DNA of 22,636 nucleotides from JBHIAG01 sp046758465 (GCA_046758465.1 JBHIAG010000025.1:1-22636), one strand, 5' to 3'. Counted from the stretch's first letter, positions 11,942 to 18,793 are shown. Notes: generated by a model not told the origin, from the letters alone. Numbers and translations: made by a program.

Positions 11942-12331
11942 CTACTTCTTGAAGAGGTTTTCAAACGCCCGCCGGGCATCTTGGGGCCGTACACCTCCCG
12001 TGGACGCTTCTCGCTCCACCACCGTGCGCATGGCAAAGTATTGACAGTCGTTGCGGGCGTCTTTCTGCGCGATTCTCTCCTTGATGGGCTGGGTGCATTC
12101 AAGGCGGCTGGTGGGATCGAAGTGGACGCACTGTTTGCAGGAGTGCAGCTCGAACCCACATTGCGGGCATTGCCCGATGGGATCCATCGCCACCGGGAGC
12201 ACCGTGCCGCATCCCGCACAGCGGGACACGACACGGGTAGCTGGCATCAGCGGCTGGCGCGGCCCTATTCCCCCAGCGGGTTTGGGAGGCGCCTCTCTCT
12301 TTTCGCGCTTCTCTTGCTCGTAAGATTCCAT
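11942..12331 (-). CDS. Conserved Cys-rich (zinc-ribbon-like) protein of unknown function
   Basis: The 129-residue product starts MESYEQEKREKREAPPKP, a charged N-terminus. A Cys-rich core follows with pairs C38/C41 (CAGC), C55/C58 (CPQC) and C65/C68 (CKQC), plus C79 and C96 in LECTQPIKERIAQKDARNDC. It ends in PQDARRAFENLFKK. The first two pairs look like a rubredoxin/zinc-ribbon knuckle. The remaining Cys could bind a second metal. From memory, similar small proteins occur in Acidobacteriota, without a known function. The frame is open to a TTG at 12457, but that start has no Shine-Dalgarno. A possible -10 (TATCAT on the minus strand, 12384-12379) inside the extension favours the ATG at 12331. 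It is convergent with rpoC. Confidence 0.72.
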   Translation of the reverse strand: MESYEQEKREKREAPPKPAGGIGPRQPLMPATRVVSRCAGCGTVLPVAMDPIGQCPQCGFELHSCKQCVHFDPTSRLECTQPIKERIAQKDARNDCQYFAMRTVVEREASTGGVRPQDARRAFENLFKK

Positions 12332-12654
12332 GTAGCCTTTTTGCCTGTACTTCCTCTCCACCGCTTTCCTCCCGGCTGATGATAAACTCTGCCAGAACAA
12401 GTCTACCTCGAAAGCGTCCCGGGAGGAGTGCGCAATTGTCGCCGGGGTGACTTGCAATAAGTAGCTGACTCAAAATTGGGTGCTGTCCTAAGCAAGCCAT
12501 GAGTAGGCCTGCACGAAGATGTCCCCCAGGCAGGAGCCCCCGCAGGAAAGCGCGGGGCAGGCTGGGGGCTCGGTGCGAAATTAGGACACGACTCAAAATT
12601 GACCGGGTGCGCGTCCCGCGGTAGTCTGGGCGAAACTCTGGGAGGGTAGTACCG
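12332..12654. other. Divergent intergenic region with direct repeat and alternative hairpins
   Basis: This 323-base stretch separates the minus-strand Cys-rich gene from the + strand PPC gene. It holds a 12-base exact direct repeat, GACTCAAAATTG, at 12467-12478 and 12590-12601. Between the copies is a GC-rich block that can fold in competing ways: CCCCCAG (12523-12529) with CTGGGGG (12562-12568); GAGCCCCC (12534-12541) with GGGGGCTC (12564-12571); or CCCCGC (12538-12543) with GCGGGG (12552-12557). A partial inverted repeat, GTCCTAA (12485-12491) and TTAGGAC (12581-12587), flanks it. No tRNA or convincing additional gene is visible. Confidence 0.6.
12599..12627 (+). promoter_or_regulatory. Candidate sigma70-type promoter of the PPC-domain gene
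   Basis: TTGACC (12599-12604) and TAGTCT (12622-12627) are separated by 17 bases, 27 bases before the ATG at 12655. The -35 match is 5 of 6 and the -10 only moderate. The -35 overlaps the downstream copy of the GACTCAAAATTG direct repeat, so a protein binding that repeat could control it. Confidence 0.45.
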
Positions 12655-13086
12655 ATGCAGGTGCTGGAGATTTCTGAGCGGCGTTTTCTGTTGCGCCTCG
12701 AACGTGGAGACGAAGTGATGGAAAGCCTCCGCCGCTTCGCCGAGGAACGCGCGATCGGGGCCGGGATGCTGCGCGGGCTGGGGGCTGCCCTGTCAGCCGA
12801 GTTGGCCTTCTTCAATCTGAAAGAGAAACGCTACGAACCCTTCTCCGTGCGGGAAGACACGGAGGTCGTCAGTTTGCTCGGGAACCTCGCCCGCGGGGAG
12901 GACCGGCAGGCGATTGCGCACGTCCACGCCACACTCAGCCGCCGCGACGGTACGGCGGTGGCGGGCCATGTGCTCAAGCTCGTCACCGGAGCCACGCTGG
13001 AGATTGACCTCGAAGTGCTGCCCGGCACCTTGCGGCGCAAGCGCGATCCCAAAAGTACCCTTCCCTTGCTTCACTCCCACGAGTAA
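12655..13086 (+). CDS. PPC/DUF296-domain protein (putative DNA-binding or metal-binding)
   Basis: The 143-residue product is a single PPC (plants and prokaryotes conserved, DUF296) domain. The diagnostic segment is AHVHATLSRRDGTAVAGHVL, with the three-histidine set H89, H91 and H105 that can coordinate a metal, followed by the TGATLEI strand. The LRGLGAALSAELAFFN segment is also typical. Plant AHL proteins use this fold beside AT-hooks for chromatin binding. Prokaryotic single-domain members form trimers, and their role is largely unknown. No AT-hook is present. The start ATG has GGAGGG about eight bases upstream. The exported hydrolase gene follows after 80 bases on the same strand and may be co-transcribed. 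Confidence 0.88.
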   Translation: MQVLEISERRFLLRLERGDEVMESLRRFAEERAIGAGMLRGLGAALSAELAFFNLKEKRYEPFSVREDTEVVSLLGNLARGEDRQAIAHVHATLSRRDGTAVAGHVLKLVTGATLEIDLEVLPGTLRRKRDPKSTLPLLHSHE

Positions 13087-13109
13087 CGGGCCGAAAGGCC
13101 GGAGGAGCA

Positions 13110-13133
13110 ATGAATTGCTTCGCGAAGACATAG
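13110..13133 (+). other. Possible 7-codon upstream ORF (MNCFAKT)
   Basis: GGAGGAG at 13101-13107 precedes ATG at 13110, which is followed by six codons and TAG at 13131-13133. It lies just after a GGCC-GAAA-GGCC tetraloop hairpin (13089-13100) and 33 bases before the hydrolase start. The Shine-Dalgarno and spacing are as good as those of the real genes, but the frame is very short. It could be a leader peptide coupling the two genes or chance. Confidence 0.25.
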
Positions 13134-13166
13134 CTCGAAAATCTCACTGAAACTGGAGGGACGCTG

Positions 13167-14234
13167 ATGCGAGCAAAACTTGGGCTGCTGGTTTGTCTAT
13201 TCCTGCTGCCGGCCACATTGGTGGCCGAAGACGCGTTTGAGCTTGTGCGTGTGGCCGACGGAGTCTACGCGGCCATCGGGCGGAGGGCGGCGCCGATGCT
13301 AATCGGGTCGAACGCGGCAGTGATCGTGAACGCAGACGACGTGCTGGTGGTGGACACCCACTTGACGCCGTCGGCGGCGCAGGCGCTGCTCGGGGAGATC
13401 AAGAAACTGACAGACAAGCCGGTGCGCACCGTGGTCAACACGCACTGGCACAACGACCACGTGCAGGGCAACCAGGCCTATTTCAACGTCTTTCCCGGCG
13501 AGGTCGAGTTCATCAGCCACCAGGTGACACGCGAGGACATTCTGAAAAAAGCTATCCCTTCCGTTCAGCGGCAGTTGAAATCGTTGCCGGAGCAAATTGC
13601 CCAGGCTGAAGAGCGCCTGGCGGCCGGGCTCGATGCCGCTGGCAGGCCGCTCACGGAGGAACAGAAGGCCGCGCAGGGCGCAGCGCTCGACCGCCGGAAG
13701 CGCTACCTGGAAGAGCTCCGACAAATCCAAATCACGCTGCCCACGCTGACCTTCAAGCGCCACCTCGTGCTCCACAAAGAGGGGCGGACCATCCACATGC
13801 TGTTCTTCCGCAAGGGGCACACGCGCGGCGACGTGGTACTGTGGCTGCCGCAGGAGCGAGTGCTGGTGGCGGGCGACCTGCTGACGTCGGGGCTGCCATT
13901 TCCGCGCGACTCCTATCCCAGCGAGTGGGTGGCGACGCTGCGGGCGATGGCCAAACTGGAGTTTGACCAGATCATCCCCGGTCACGGGCCGGTGCAGCAA
14001 GGCAAGGAGCATCTGAAGTTAGTGACAGAGGTCTTCGCGTCGGTGGTGGCGCAGGTCCGGGCGGCGGTGAGCCGCGGCCTGAGCCTGGAAGAAACGAAGA
14101 AGGCGGTGAACGTGGGAGAATTCCGCGCGCGCGTCACGGGCGGGCAAGCGCAAGCGAATGCGGCCTTCGACCGGCGCATCGCCGTCATCATCGAGCGCAC
14201 CTACTGGGAACTGACAGGCAAACTGACCGAGTAG
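13167..14234 (+). CDS. Exported metallo-beta-lactamase-fold hydrolase
   Basis: The 355-residue product has a Sec-type signal peptide (MRAKLGLLVCLFLLPATLVA). Its metallo-beta-lactamase domain has zinc ligands in HWHNDH (H93, H95, D97, H98), H218 in GHTRGD, D237 in VAGD, and H273 in IPGHG. The fold is that of class B-like or 'cyclase-like' hydrolases. The protein is probably periplasmic. Between the first and second metal motifs lies an extended helical, charged insert (about residues 125-190, QLKSLPEQIAQAEERLAAGL onward). A C-terminal helical region of about 70 residues follows the last histidine. The substrate is unknown; the sequence alone does not show that it is a true beta-lactamase. The ATG has GGAGGG six to eight bases upstream. 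It converges on gatA with only 23 bases between the stops. Confidence 0.88.
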   Translation: MRAKLGLLVCLFLLPATLVAEDAFELVRVADGVYAAIGRRAAPMLIGSNAAVIVNADDVLVVDTHLTPSAAQALLGEIKKLTDKPVRTVVNTHWHNDHVQGNQAYFNVFPGEVEFISHQVTREDILKKAIPSVQRQLKSLPEQIAQAEERLAAGLDAAGRPLTEEQKAAQGAALDRRKRYLEELRQIQITLPTLTFKRHLVLHKEGRTIHMLFFRKGHTRGDVVLWLPQERVLVAGDLLTSGLPFPRDSYPSEWVATLRAMAKLEFDQIIPGHGPVQQGKEHLKLVTEVFASVVAQVRAAVSRGLSLEETKKAVNVGEFRARVTGGQAQANAAFDRRIAVIIERTYWELTGKLTE

Positions 14235-14257
14235 GGAACAAATCTGGGGCCTTAGGG

Positions 14258-15694
14258 TTACGTCTGGGCCTGCTCGAAGGCGTGGGCGAGGCGGAGCAGG
14301 GCGGCTTCGTCGAAGTGGCGCCCCATGAGTTGCAGACCGATGGGGAGGCCTTCCCGGCTCGTGCCGCAGGGGATGGAAATACCCGGCACGCCCACCAGGT
14401 CCGCGGTCACGGTGTAGATATCGGCGAGGTACATTTGCAAGGGGTCGGCGGTCTTCTCGCCCAGGCGGAAGGCAGGGGTGGGCGAGGTGGGGGTGACGAG
14501 CGCGTCCACCTGCGCGAAAGCTTTGCGGAAATCCTGGTAGATGAGGCGGCGGACTTTTTGCGCCTTCAAGTAGTAGGCCTCGTAGTAGCCGGCGCTGAGG
14601 GCATAGGTGCCGAGCATGATGCGGCGCTTGACCTCGGTGCCGAAGCCGCGGCCGCGCGTTGAGAGGTAGAGTGCATCGAGCTCGCTGGCCTCGGGTGCGC
14701 GGAAGCCGTAGCGGACGCCGTCGTAGCGGGCGAGGTTCGAGCTGGCCTCGGCGGTGGCAATGATGTAGTAGCAGGCGATGGCATACTCGGTGTGGGGCAG
14801 GCTAACCTCGACCAGCTCGCAGCCCAGCGCGCCGAGCTTCGAAATCGCGGCCTCCACGGCAGCGCGCACTTCCGGGTCGAGCCCGGGGCCGAAATACTCC
14901 CGCGGCACGCCGACCTTCATCCCCTTCACAGGCTTGTCGAGTTCAGCCAGGTAGTCGGGCACGGGGACATCGGCTGAAGTGGTGTCGCGCGGGTCGTGTC
15001 CGGCGATGACGCCGAGCACGGCGGCCACATCGCGCACCGTGCGGGCGAAGGGGCCGATGTGATCGAGCGAGGAGGCATAGGCGATGAGACCGTAGCGCGA
15101 GACGCGCCCGTAGGTGCCTATCATCCCGACCACGCCGCAGAAGCCAGCGGGCTGGCGGATGGAGCCGCCCGTGTCGGAGCCCAGCGCGGTTACGGCCAAG
15201 TGAGCAGCCACGGCTGCTGCGGACCCGCCCGAGGAGCCGCCCGGAACGCGGTCGAGCGCGTGGGGGTTGCGGCAGGGGAAGTAGGCAGAATTTTCGTTGG
15301 ACGAGCCCATGGCGAACTCGTCGCAGTTGGTCTTGCCGAGCGGGATGGCCCCGGCCTGCTCCAGCCGCGCAACGGCGGTGGCATCGTAGGGCGGGAGGTA
15401 GTTTTCGAGGATGCGCGAACCCGCGGTGGTAGGCAGCCCGCGGGTGAGGATGACGTCCTTGACCGCGAGGGGAAGCCCGGCGAGCGGCGGCAGGGGTTCG
15501 CCGGCGCCTACCTTGCGGTCGAGCGCGTCGGCCTGGGCGAAGGCGCGCTCGCGGCAGAAGCACAGATAGGCACCGATCTCCGGGTCGCGCTGGTCAATGC
15601 GCCGATAGTGCTGCTCGGTGAGTTCGCGGGCCGAGAGTTGCCGGCGGCGCAGGAGGTCGCTGATCTCAGCCAGGGTCAGCGCGGTCGCATCCAT
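14258..15694 (-). CDS. gatA: Aspartyl/glutamyl-tRNA(Asn/Gln) amidotransferase subunit A
   Basis: The 478-residue amidase-signature enzyme supplies ammonia from glutamine to the GatCAB complex, which converts Glu-tRNA(Gln) and/or Asp-tRNA(Asn) to the amidated forms. The Ser-cisSer-Lys triad is visible as K79 (LPLAVKD), S154 (PGGSSGGS) and S178 (GSDTGGSIRQPA), numbers identical to those of characterised GatA. Length is normal. One oddity is a normally conserved GLKPTYGRVSR segment that reads GMIGTYGRVSR (residues 190-200). The ATG shares one base with the gatC stop (TGATG), so the pair is translationally coupled. gatB is not adjacent. Confidence 0.96.
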   Translation of the reverse strand: MDATALTLAEISDLLRRRQLSARELTEQHYRRIDQRDPEIGAYLCFCRERAFAQADALDRKVGAGEPLPPLAGLPLAVKDVILTRGLPTTAGSRILENYLPPYDATAVARLEQAGAIPLGKTNCDEFAMGSSNENSAYFPCRNPHALDRVPGGSSGGSAAAVAAHLAVTALGSDTGGSIRQPAGFCGVVGMIGTYGRVSRYGLIAYASSLDHIGPFARTVRDVAAVLGVIAGHDPRDTTSADVPVPDYLAELDKPVKGMKVGVPREYFGPGLDPEVRAAVEAAISKLGALGCELVEVSLPHTEYAIACYYIIATAEASSNLARYDGVRYGFRAPEASELDALYLSTRGRGFGTEVKRRIMLGTYALSAGYYEAYYLKAQKVRRLIYQDFRKAFAQVDALVTPTSPTPAFRLGEKTADPLQMYLADIYTVTADLVGVPGISIPCGTSREGLPIGLQLMGRHFDEAALLRLAHAFEQAQT

Positions 15695-15993
15695 CAGCGG
15701 CTGATCACCTTTGGCACTTTGACAAAGCTCTCGGTTGCATCCGGGGCGGCAGCCAGGGCCTCAGCGCGCGGCAGGCAGGCACCAGGGGTATCCTCGCGCA
15801 CGGCCGCGTCGGCGCGGGCTTCGTAGAGCACCTGCGCCATGGGTTCGACGGCGGTGGTATCCAAGCGGTTGAGTTGATCCATATAGGTGAGGATGGAGTC
15901 CAGGTCTTTGGAGAAGCGGTCGAGCTCGTCCGCGCTGAGGCGCAGATGGGCGAGCCCGGCTACGTATTCGACATCTTTGCGGGTAATCTTCAC
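15694..15993 (-). CDS. gatC: Aspartyl/glutamyl-tRNA amidotransferase subunit C
   Basis: The 99-residue product has the GatC pattern: MKITRKDVEYVAGLAHLRLS at the N-terminus, then a helix with LDSILTYMDQLNRLDT, then VEPMAQV, and the C-terminal ESFVKVPKVI motif. GatC wraps around GatA and GatB and stabilises the complex. The start codon is GTG at 15993, with only a weak Shine-Dalgarno. It is immediately upstream of gatA with a one-base overlap. An extended -10 promoter lies about 25 bases upstream, so gatC-gatA is likely its own transcription unit, separate from tatA. Confidence 0.94.
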   Translation of the reverse strand: MKITRKDVEYVAGLAHLRLSADELDRFSKDLDSILTYMDQLNRLDTTAVEPMAQVLYEARADAAVREDTPGACLPRAEALAAAPDATESFVKVPKVISR

Positions 15994-16018
15994 GGGCGTT
16001 TCACCCGGAACGAGAAAA

Positions 16019-16027
16019 ATTCTAGCA
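16019..16027 (-). promoter_or_regulatory. Extended -10 promoter of gatCA
   Basis: On the minus strand TGCTAGAAT occupies 16027-16019: a TGn extension followed by TAGAAT, one mismatch from the consensus. No -35 match is seen at 17-18 bases. The predicted transcript start, near 16012, would give a leader of about 20 bases to the GTG at 15993. Confidence 0.5.
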
Positions 16028-16108
16028 CGGGGATGCCCTCGGCAGGCGGCTGCTTGGCTGGAGTAAGGCTTTGGGTTTCGCTCGTTCCTTCCCGTTGGGG
16101 AAGCTGGG

Positions 16109-16294
16109 TCAGGTCTTGGGTTTCTCTTCCGGCTTGCCCGCCTCGGCGGGCTTGGTTTCGCCCTTGAGCGATTCCTTGAAGCTTCGGATGCCTTCGCCCA
16201 GACCGCGCATCATCTCCGGGATGCGCTTGCCACCAAACAGCAGCAGGATGACGGCGACAATGACAACGATTTCCCAAAAGCCAGGGGGGCGCAT
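16109..16294 (-). CDS. tatA: Twin-arginine translocase subunit TatA/TatE
   Basis: The 61-residue product has the TatA layout: a short N-terminus, one transmembrane helix (EIVVIVAVILLLFGG, about residues 8-22), the FGGKRIPE hinge, an amphipathic helix (MMRGLGEGIRSFKESL), and a charged Lys/Glu/Pro tail. TatA oligomers form the pore through which folded twin-arginine proteins cross the inner membrane. AGGAGG at 16305-16300 precedes the ATG. tatC and tatB are not adjacent, so this is a stand-alone tatA as in many bacteria. A probable Tat substrate, the racemase-like protein at 19104, lies less than 3 kb away. A small hairpin, CTTCCC-GTTG-GGGAAG (16088-16103), follows the stop without a T-tract. 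Confidence 0.93.
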   Translation of the reverse strand: MRPPGFWEIVVIVAVILLLFGGKRIPEMMRGLGEGIRSFKESLKGETKPAEAGKPEEKPKT

Positions 16295-16311
16295 TGTTTC
16301 CTCCTCCCGGT

Positions 16312-16340
16312 ATTCTAGGGGAGCGGCGAGACAGAGTCAA
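16312..16340 (-). promoter_or_regulatory. Near-consensus sigma70-type promoter of tatA
   Basis: On the minus strand TTGACT (16340-16335) and TAGAAT (16317-16312) are separated by exactly 17 bases. Each hexamer differs from the consensus at one position, the best promoter match in the window. Transcription should start near 16305, right at the AGGAGG of tatA, giving a leader of only about a dozen bases. tatA is therefore unlikely to depend on read-through from selB. Confidence 0.75.
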
Positions 16341-16415
16341 ACGAAACAGCATTCTACCCAACACTCCCACCCGCCCTACGGGCTACCCACCCAATGCGGG
16401 ACTCAGTGGGGTTAC

Positions 16416-16435
16416 GTACGGGCTAAAGCCCGTAC
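16416..16435. repeat. REP-like hairpin downstream of selB
   Basis: GTACGGGC (16416-16423), TAAA loop, GCCCGTAC (16428-16435) is a perfect 8-bp stem, 22 bases past the selB stop. It resembles the paired hairpins at 18650-18740 in having a C/G-rich stem and a four-base A-rich loop. There is no T-tract, so it is not a classic terminator. It may protect the selB mRNA end or belong to an interspersed repeat family. Confidence 0.6.
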
Positions 16436-16457
16436 CCGCCAAAGGGCGTGGCGCGCC

Positions 16458-18437
16458 TCAGATGAGGATGACGCGGTCATTGCCGACACGGCGGGTGACG
16501 CGTTCGCGGTCGAGGTATTCGAGCAGGGGGATGGCGTACTTGCGGGTCACGCCGGCCAACTCCTTGAACGCCGTCACCGAGATGCGCTCACCCTTTTGCT
16601 GGCGATACGTGCGCACAAGCGCGCGCAAGCGTGCGAGGGCGGTGTGGTGGAAGAGCAGGTTCTCGGAGACCTTGACTACAATTTTCTCTCGCAACAAGAG
16701 CTGGACGATTTTCTCCGCCCGTTTCGGCTCGACTTTCAGTTTCGCCAGAACCTCCTTCCGGGAGGGGGCGGTAAGGCCGGAGCGGGCAAAGGCCTGCTCG
16801 ATGGTGGCGCGGGCTTCGGCCTCCTCGGGCGTGAAGGTGACGGCGCGGCCCGCGCGTTTGATCACGTCGCCGGCGAGTGCAAGCGTGCCGGCGGTCGTGA
16901 GCTCGCTGAGGACTGAGTCGAACAACTCCTGCGCGCCGGCAAAGACACGCTCCCTGAGTTCTTCCTTGGGGATACCTTCGCGCAGCGGTTCGCGGCGGTG
17001 GAAGGCGTCCACGACGGAGACGGCTTCCGCGGCCAGGCGCGTCAGGCGCGCCGTAGCTGCCACGCTGAGCGGCGAGGGTGCGAGGAGGCGGACGCGGCCG
17101 GAACTCCGGAGTCGCTCGAGGGCCGCACGCAGCTCGGACTCACGCCAGCCGGTGCGCGCAACGAGGTGCCGCAGGCTGACCGCTGCACGCGGCGCGGTGG
17201 CAATGAAGCTGGCGAGCACTTCGTCGGGCGCGGCCCGGGCGAGCGTGGCGAAATGGGCAAGCGAAGCAGGGTCGTTACGTTTATGCTTGCGTGCCAGCGC
17301 ATCCAGCACGCGCCCGCCGCCAATGGTGATGACGGGCGAGAACTGGCGGATGATGAAACGGTCGCCCGGCAGCAGCAGCGCCGGCGCGTCGAGGCGGAGT
17401 TGCGCGAAGGCTTGTTCGCGGGGCTTGAGCTCACTGCGGTCGAGCAGGAGCACCTCGGCGATGAGTTCGGCCGTGCCTTGGTGGAAGTGGACGCGGGCGC
17501 GGTGCTTGAGCGGGCGGGCTGAGGGCAGCAAGTCCAGAAGAACGTCCACGCGCTCGGTGGGTTCAAATAGAGCCGCTGCGGCCAGTGTCATGCCGCGGGC
17601 GAGTTCGCCCGGCTCGACGCCGGCCAAGTTGAGCGCAGTGCGCTGGCCCGCCCGCGCGCGCGCGACAGGCTGGTTGTGAACCTGAACACCGCGCACGCGC
17701 ACCCGGCGGCGCGCAGGAAAGACCTCGACGTCCTCATCACGCGCCACCGAGCCACTGACGAGCGTACCGGTTACGACGGTGCCGAAGCCTTTCATCAGGA
17801 AGGCGCGGTCAATGGGAAGGCGGAAATAGTGAGTGGAGTCTTTGCCGGGGACGCTCAGGGCCACGTGCCGCAATGCTTCTTTCAACTGTTCGAGCCCCTG
17901 GCTGGCGCGGGCGCTCACGGGGACGACGGGGGCGCCGGCCAGAAACGAGCCCTGGACGAAGTCTTCGACCTCGGTGCGGACAAGCTCGACCAAGTCGGGC
18001 TCGACCAAGTCGGTTTTTGTCAGGGCCACCAGGCCGCGCTCGATGCCGAGCAGGCGGCAGATGTCGAAGTGTTCGCGGGTTTGCGGCTTGACGGACTCGT
18101 CGGCCGCGACGACGAGCAGGACGAGGTCGATGCCGCCGACGCCGGCGAGCATATTGCGGACGAAGCGCTCGTGGCCGGGAACGTCCACGAAGCCGAGCCG
18201 CAAGTCGTCGCCGTCGGCCGCAGCCGGCTCCGGCGCCCCGCCGTTGGCGGGACGTTGCCCCGCTGGAAGCGGGGTTGGCGTAGCAGGCAGGTCGAGGTGG
18301 GCGAAGCCAAGATCGATGGTGATGCCGCGGCGCTTCTCTTCTTCCCAGCGGTCAGGGTCGGTGCCGGTGAGCGCCTGGACGAGGACCGATTTGCCGTGGT
18401 CAATGTGGCCGGCAGTGCCGACGATGACGTTCTTCAT
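16458..18437 (-). CDS. selB: Selenocysteine-specific translation elongation factor SelB
   Basis: The 659-residue product delivers Sec-tRNA(Sec) to UGA codons marked by a SECIS hairpin. GTPase motifs: G1 GTAGHIDHGKS (7-17), G2 RRGITIDLGFAHL, G3 DVPGHERF (85-92) and G4 TKTD (140-143). The EF-Tu-like domains contain FLMKGFGTVVTGTLVSG and the RFIIRQFSPVITIGGG motif. The C-terminal half is the string of winged helices that binds SECIS RNA, ending LLEYLDRERVTRRVGNDRVI. A 28-residue Pro/Ala/Gly-rich insert (about residues 51-78) separates the switch I strand from the G3 motif. The ATG has GAGG eight bases upstream. selA, selD and selC are not in the window. SelB implies that the organism makes selenoproteins. 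Confidence 0.95.
   Translation of the reverse strand: MKNVIVGTAGHIDHGKSVLVQALTGTDPDRWEEEKRRGITIDLGFAHLDLPATPTPLPAGQRPANGGAPEPAAADGDDLRLGFVDVPGHERFVRNMLAGVGGIDLVLLVVAADESVKPQTREHFDICRLLGIERGLVALTKTDLVEPDLVELVRTEVEDFVQGSFLAGAPVVPVSARASQGLEQLKEALRHVALSVPGKDSTHYFRLPIDRAFLMKGFGTVVTGTLVSGSVARDEDVEVFPARRRVRVRGVQVHNQPVARARAGQRTALNLAGVEPGELARGMTLAAAALFEPTERVDVLLDLLPSARPLKHRARVHFHQGTAELIAEVLLLDRSELKPREQAFAQLRLDAPALLLPGDRFIIRQFSPVITIGGGRVLDALARKHKRNDPASLAHFATLARAAPDEVLASFIATAPRAAVSLRHLVARTGWRESELRAALERLRSSGRVRLLAPSPLSVAATARLTRLAAEAVSVVDAFHRREPLREGIPKEELRERVFAGAQELFDSVLSELTTAGTLALAGDVIKRAGRAVTFTPEEAEARATIEQAFARSGLTAPSRKEVLAKLKVEPKRAEKIVQLLLREKIVVKVSENLLFHHTALARLRALVRTYRQQKGERISVTAFKELAGVTRKYAIPLLEYLDRERVTRRVGNDRVILI
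18237..18274. repeat. Paired REP-like hairpins inside the selB coding sequence
   Basis: Two perfect inverted repeats sit 6 bases apart: CCCGCC-GTT-GGCGGG (18237-18251) and CCCCGC-TGGAA-GCGGGG (18258-18274). They fall within the segment encoding the low-complexity insert of SelB, residues 55-67. The compact, loop-variable, tandem form is like the intergenic hairpins at 18650-18740, which suggests that a palindromic repeat was inserted in frame into selB. Confidence 0.55.
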
Positions 18438-18468
18438 TTCCGTGCCTCGTGAATTGGGATTCGCGAAC

Positions 18469-18487
18469 CCTGCCTGCGGTAGGCAGG
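18469..18487. repeat. Inverted repeat in the selB leader
   Basis: CCTGCCT (18469-18475), GCGGT loop, AGGCAGG (18481-18487) lies 32 bases upstream of the selB start. It would form a 7-bp hairpin in the selB mRNA leader if transcription begins further upstream. No T-tract follows on either strand. It could be a repeat element or a regulatory hairpin. Confidence 0.5.
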
Positions 18488-18629
18488 CGTGATTCGTGAT
18501 CCGTGTTCCATACCTGTGGCTGAATAGCTATGGTAGCGCAACGGCGCGGCGTGGGCGAGGGGCTGGGAAGGGTCAGCGGGCTGGGTTCAGCGACCGGCGA
18601 TGAAGCGCGGTAGGCCCTGTGGCTCTGAC

Positions 18630-18740
18630 GCGGGCAGGTTTCCACCCGCCCCAGTGGCAGGAGCCACTGGGCTGAACTGGCGGGGCAAGCTCGCGACCCC
18701 CAAAGGGAAAACCCACGGGCAGAAGCCCGTGGGCTGAACT
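18630..18740. repeat. Composite REP-like element with two tandem hairpin units
   Basis: Three inverted repeats are packed together. GCGGG (18630-18634) pairs with CCCGC (18645-18649). CCCAGTGGC (18650-18658), AGGA loop, pairs with GCCACTGGG (18663-18671). CCCACGGGC (18712-18720), AGAA loop, pairs with GCCCGTGGG (18725-18733). The second and third stems are each followed by the same CTGAACT, so units at 18650-18678 and 18712-18740 are diverged tandem copies with a 62-base period. No gene overlaps. Similar hairpins are, from memory, abundant between genes in some Acidobacteriota. The function is unknown. Confidence 0.72.
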
Positions 18741-18793
18741 AACGAGGCCCAAGGCTCCCGTGTTGGGAAAGATTCTCAAAATGCTCACCATTC

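Noticed and set aside
12332..12457. Extension of the Cys-rich gene to the TTG at 12457
   Set aside because: There is no Shine-Dalgarno at the TTG, the extra residues look unlike the rest of the protein, and a possible -10 element falls inside it. It cannot be fully excluded.
14566..15563. Open frames on both strands overlapping gatA
   Set aside because: They are out-of-frame shadows of gatA rich in Arg, Pro and Ala, without family motifs or plausible starts.
16088..16103. CTTCCC-GTTG-GGGAAG hairpin as the tatA terminator
   Set aside because: The 6-bp stem is real but neither strand has a T-tract after it, so intrinsic termination is not supported.
18630..18740. CRISPR array
   Set aside because: There are only two diverged hairpin units with unequal stems and no set of identical repeats with spacers.
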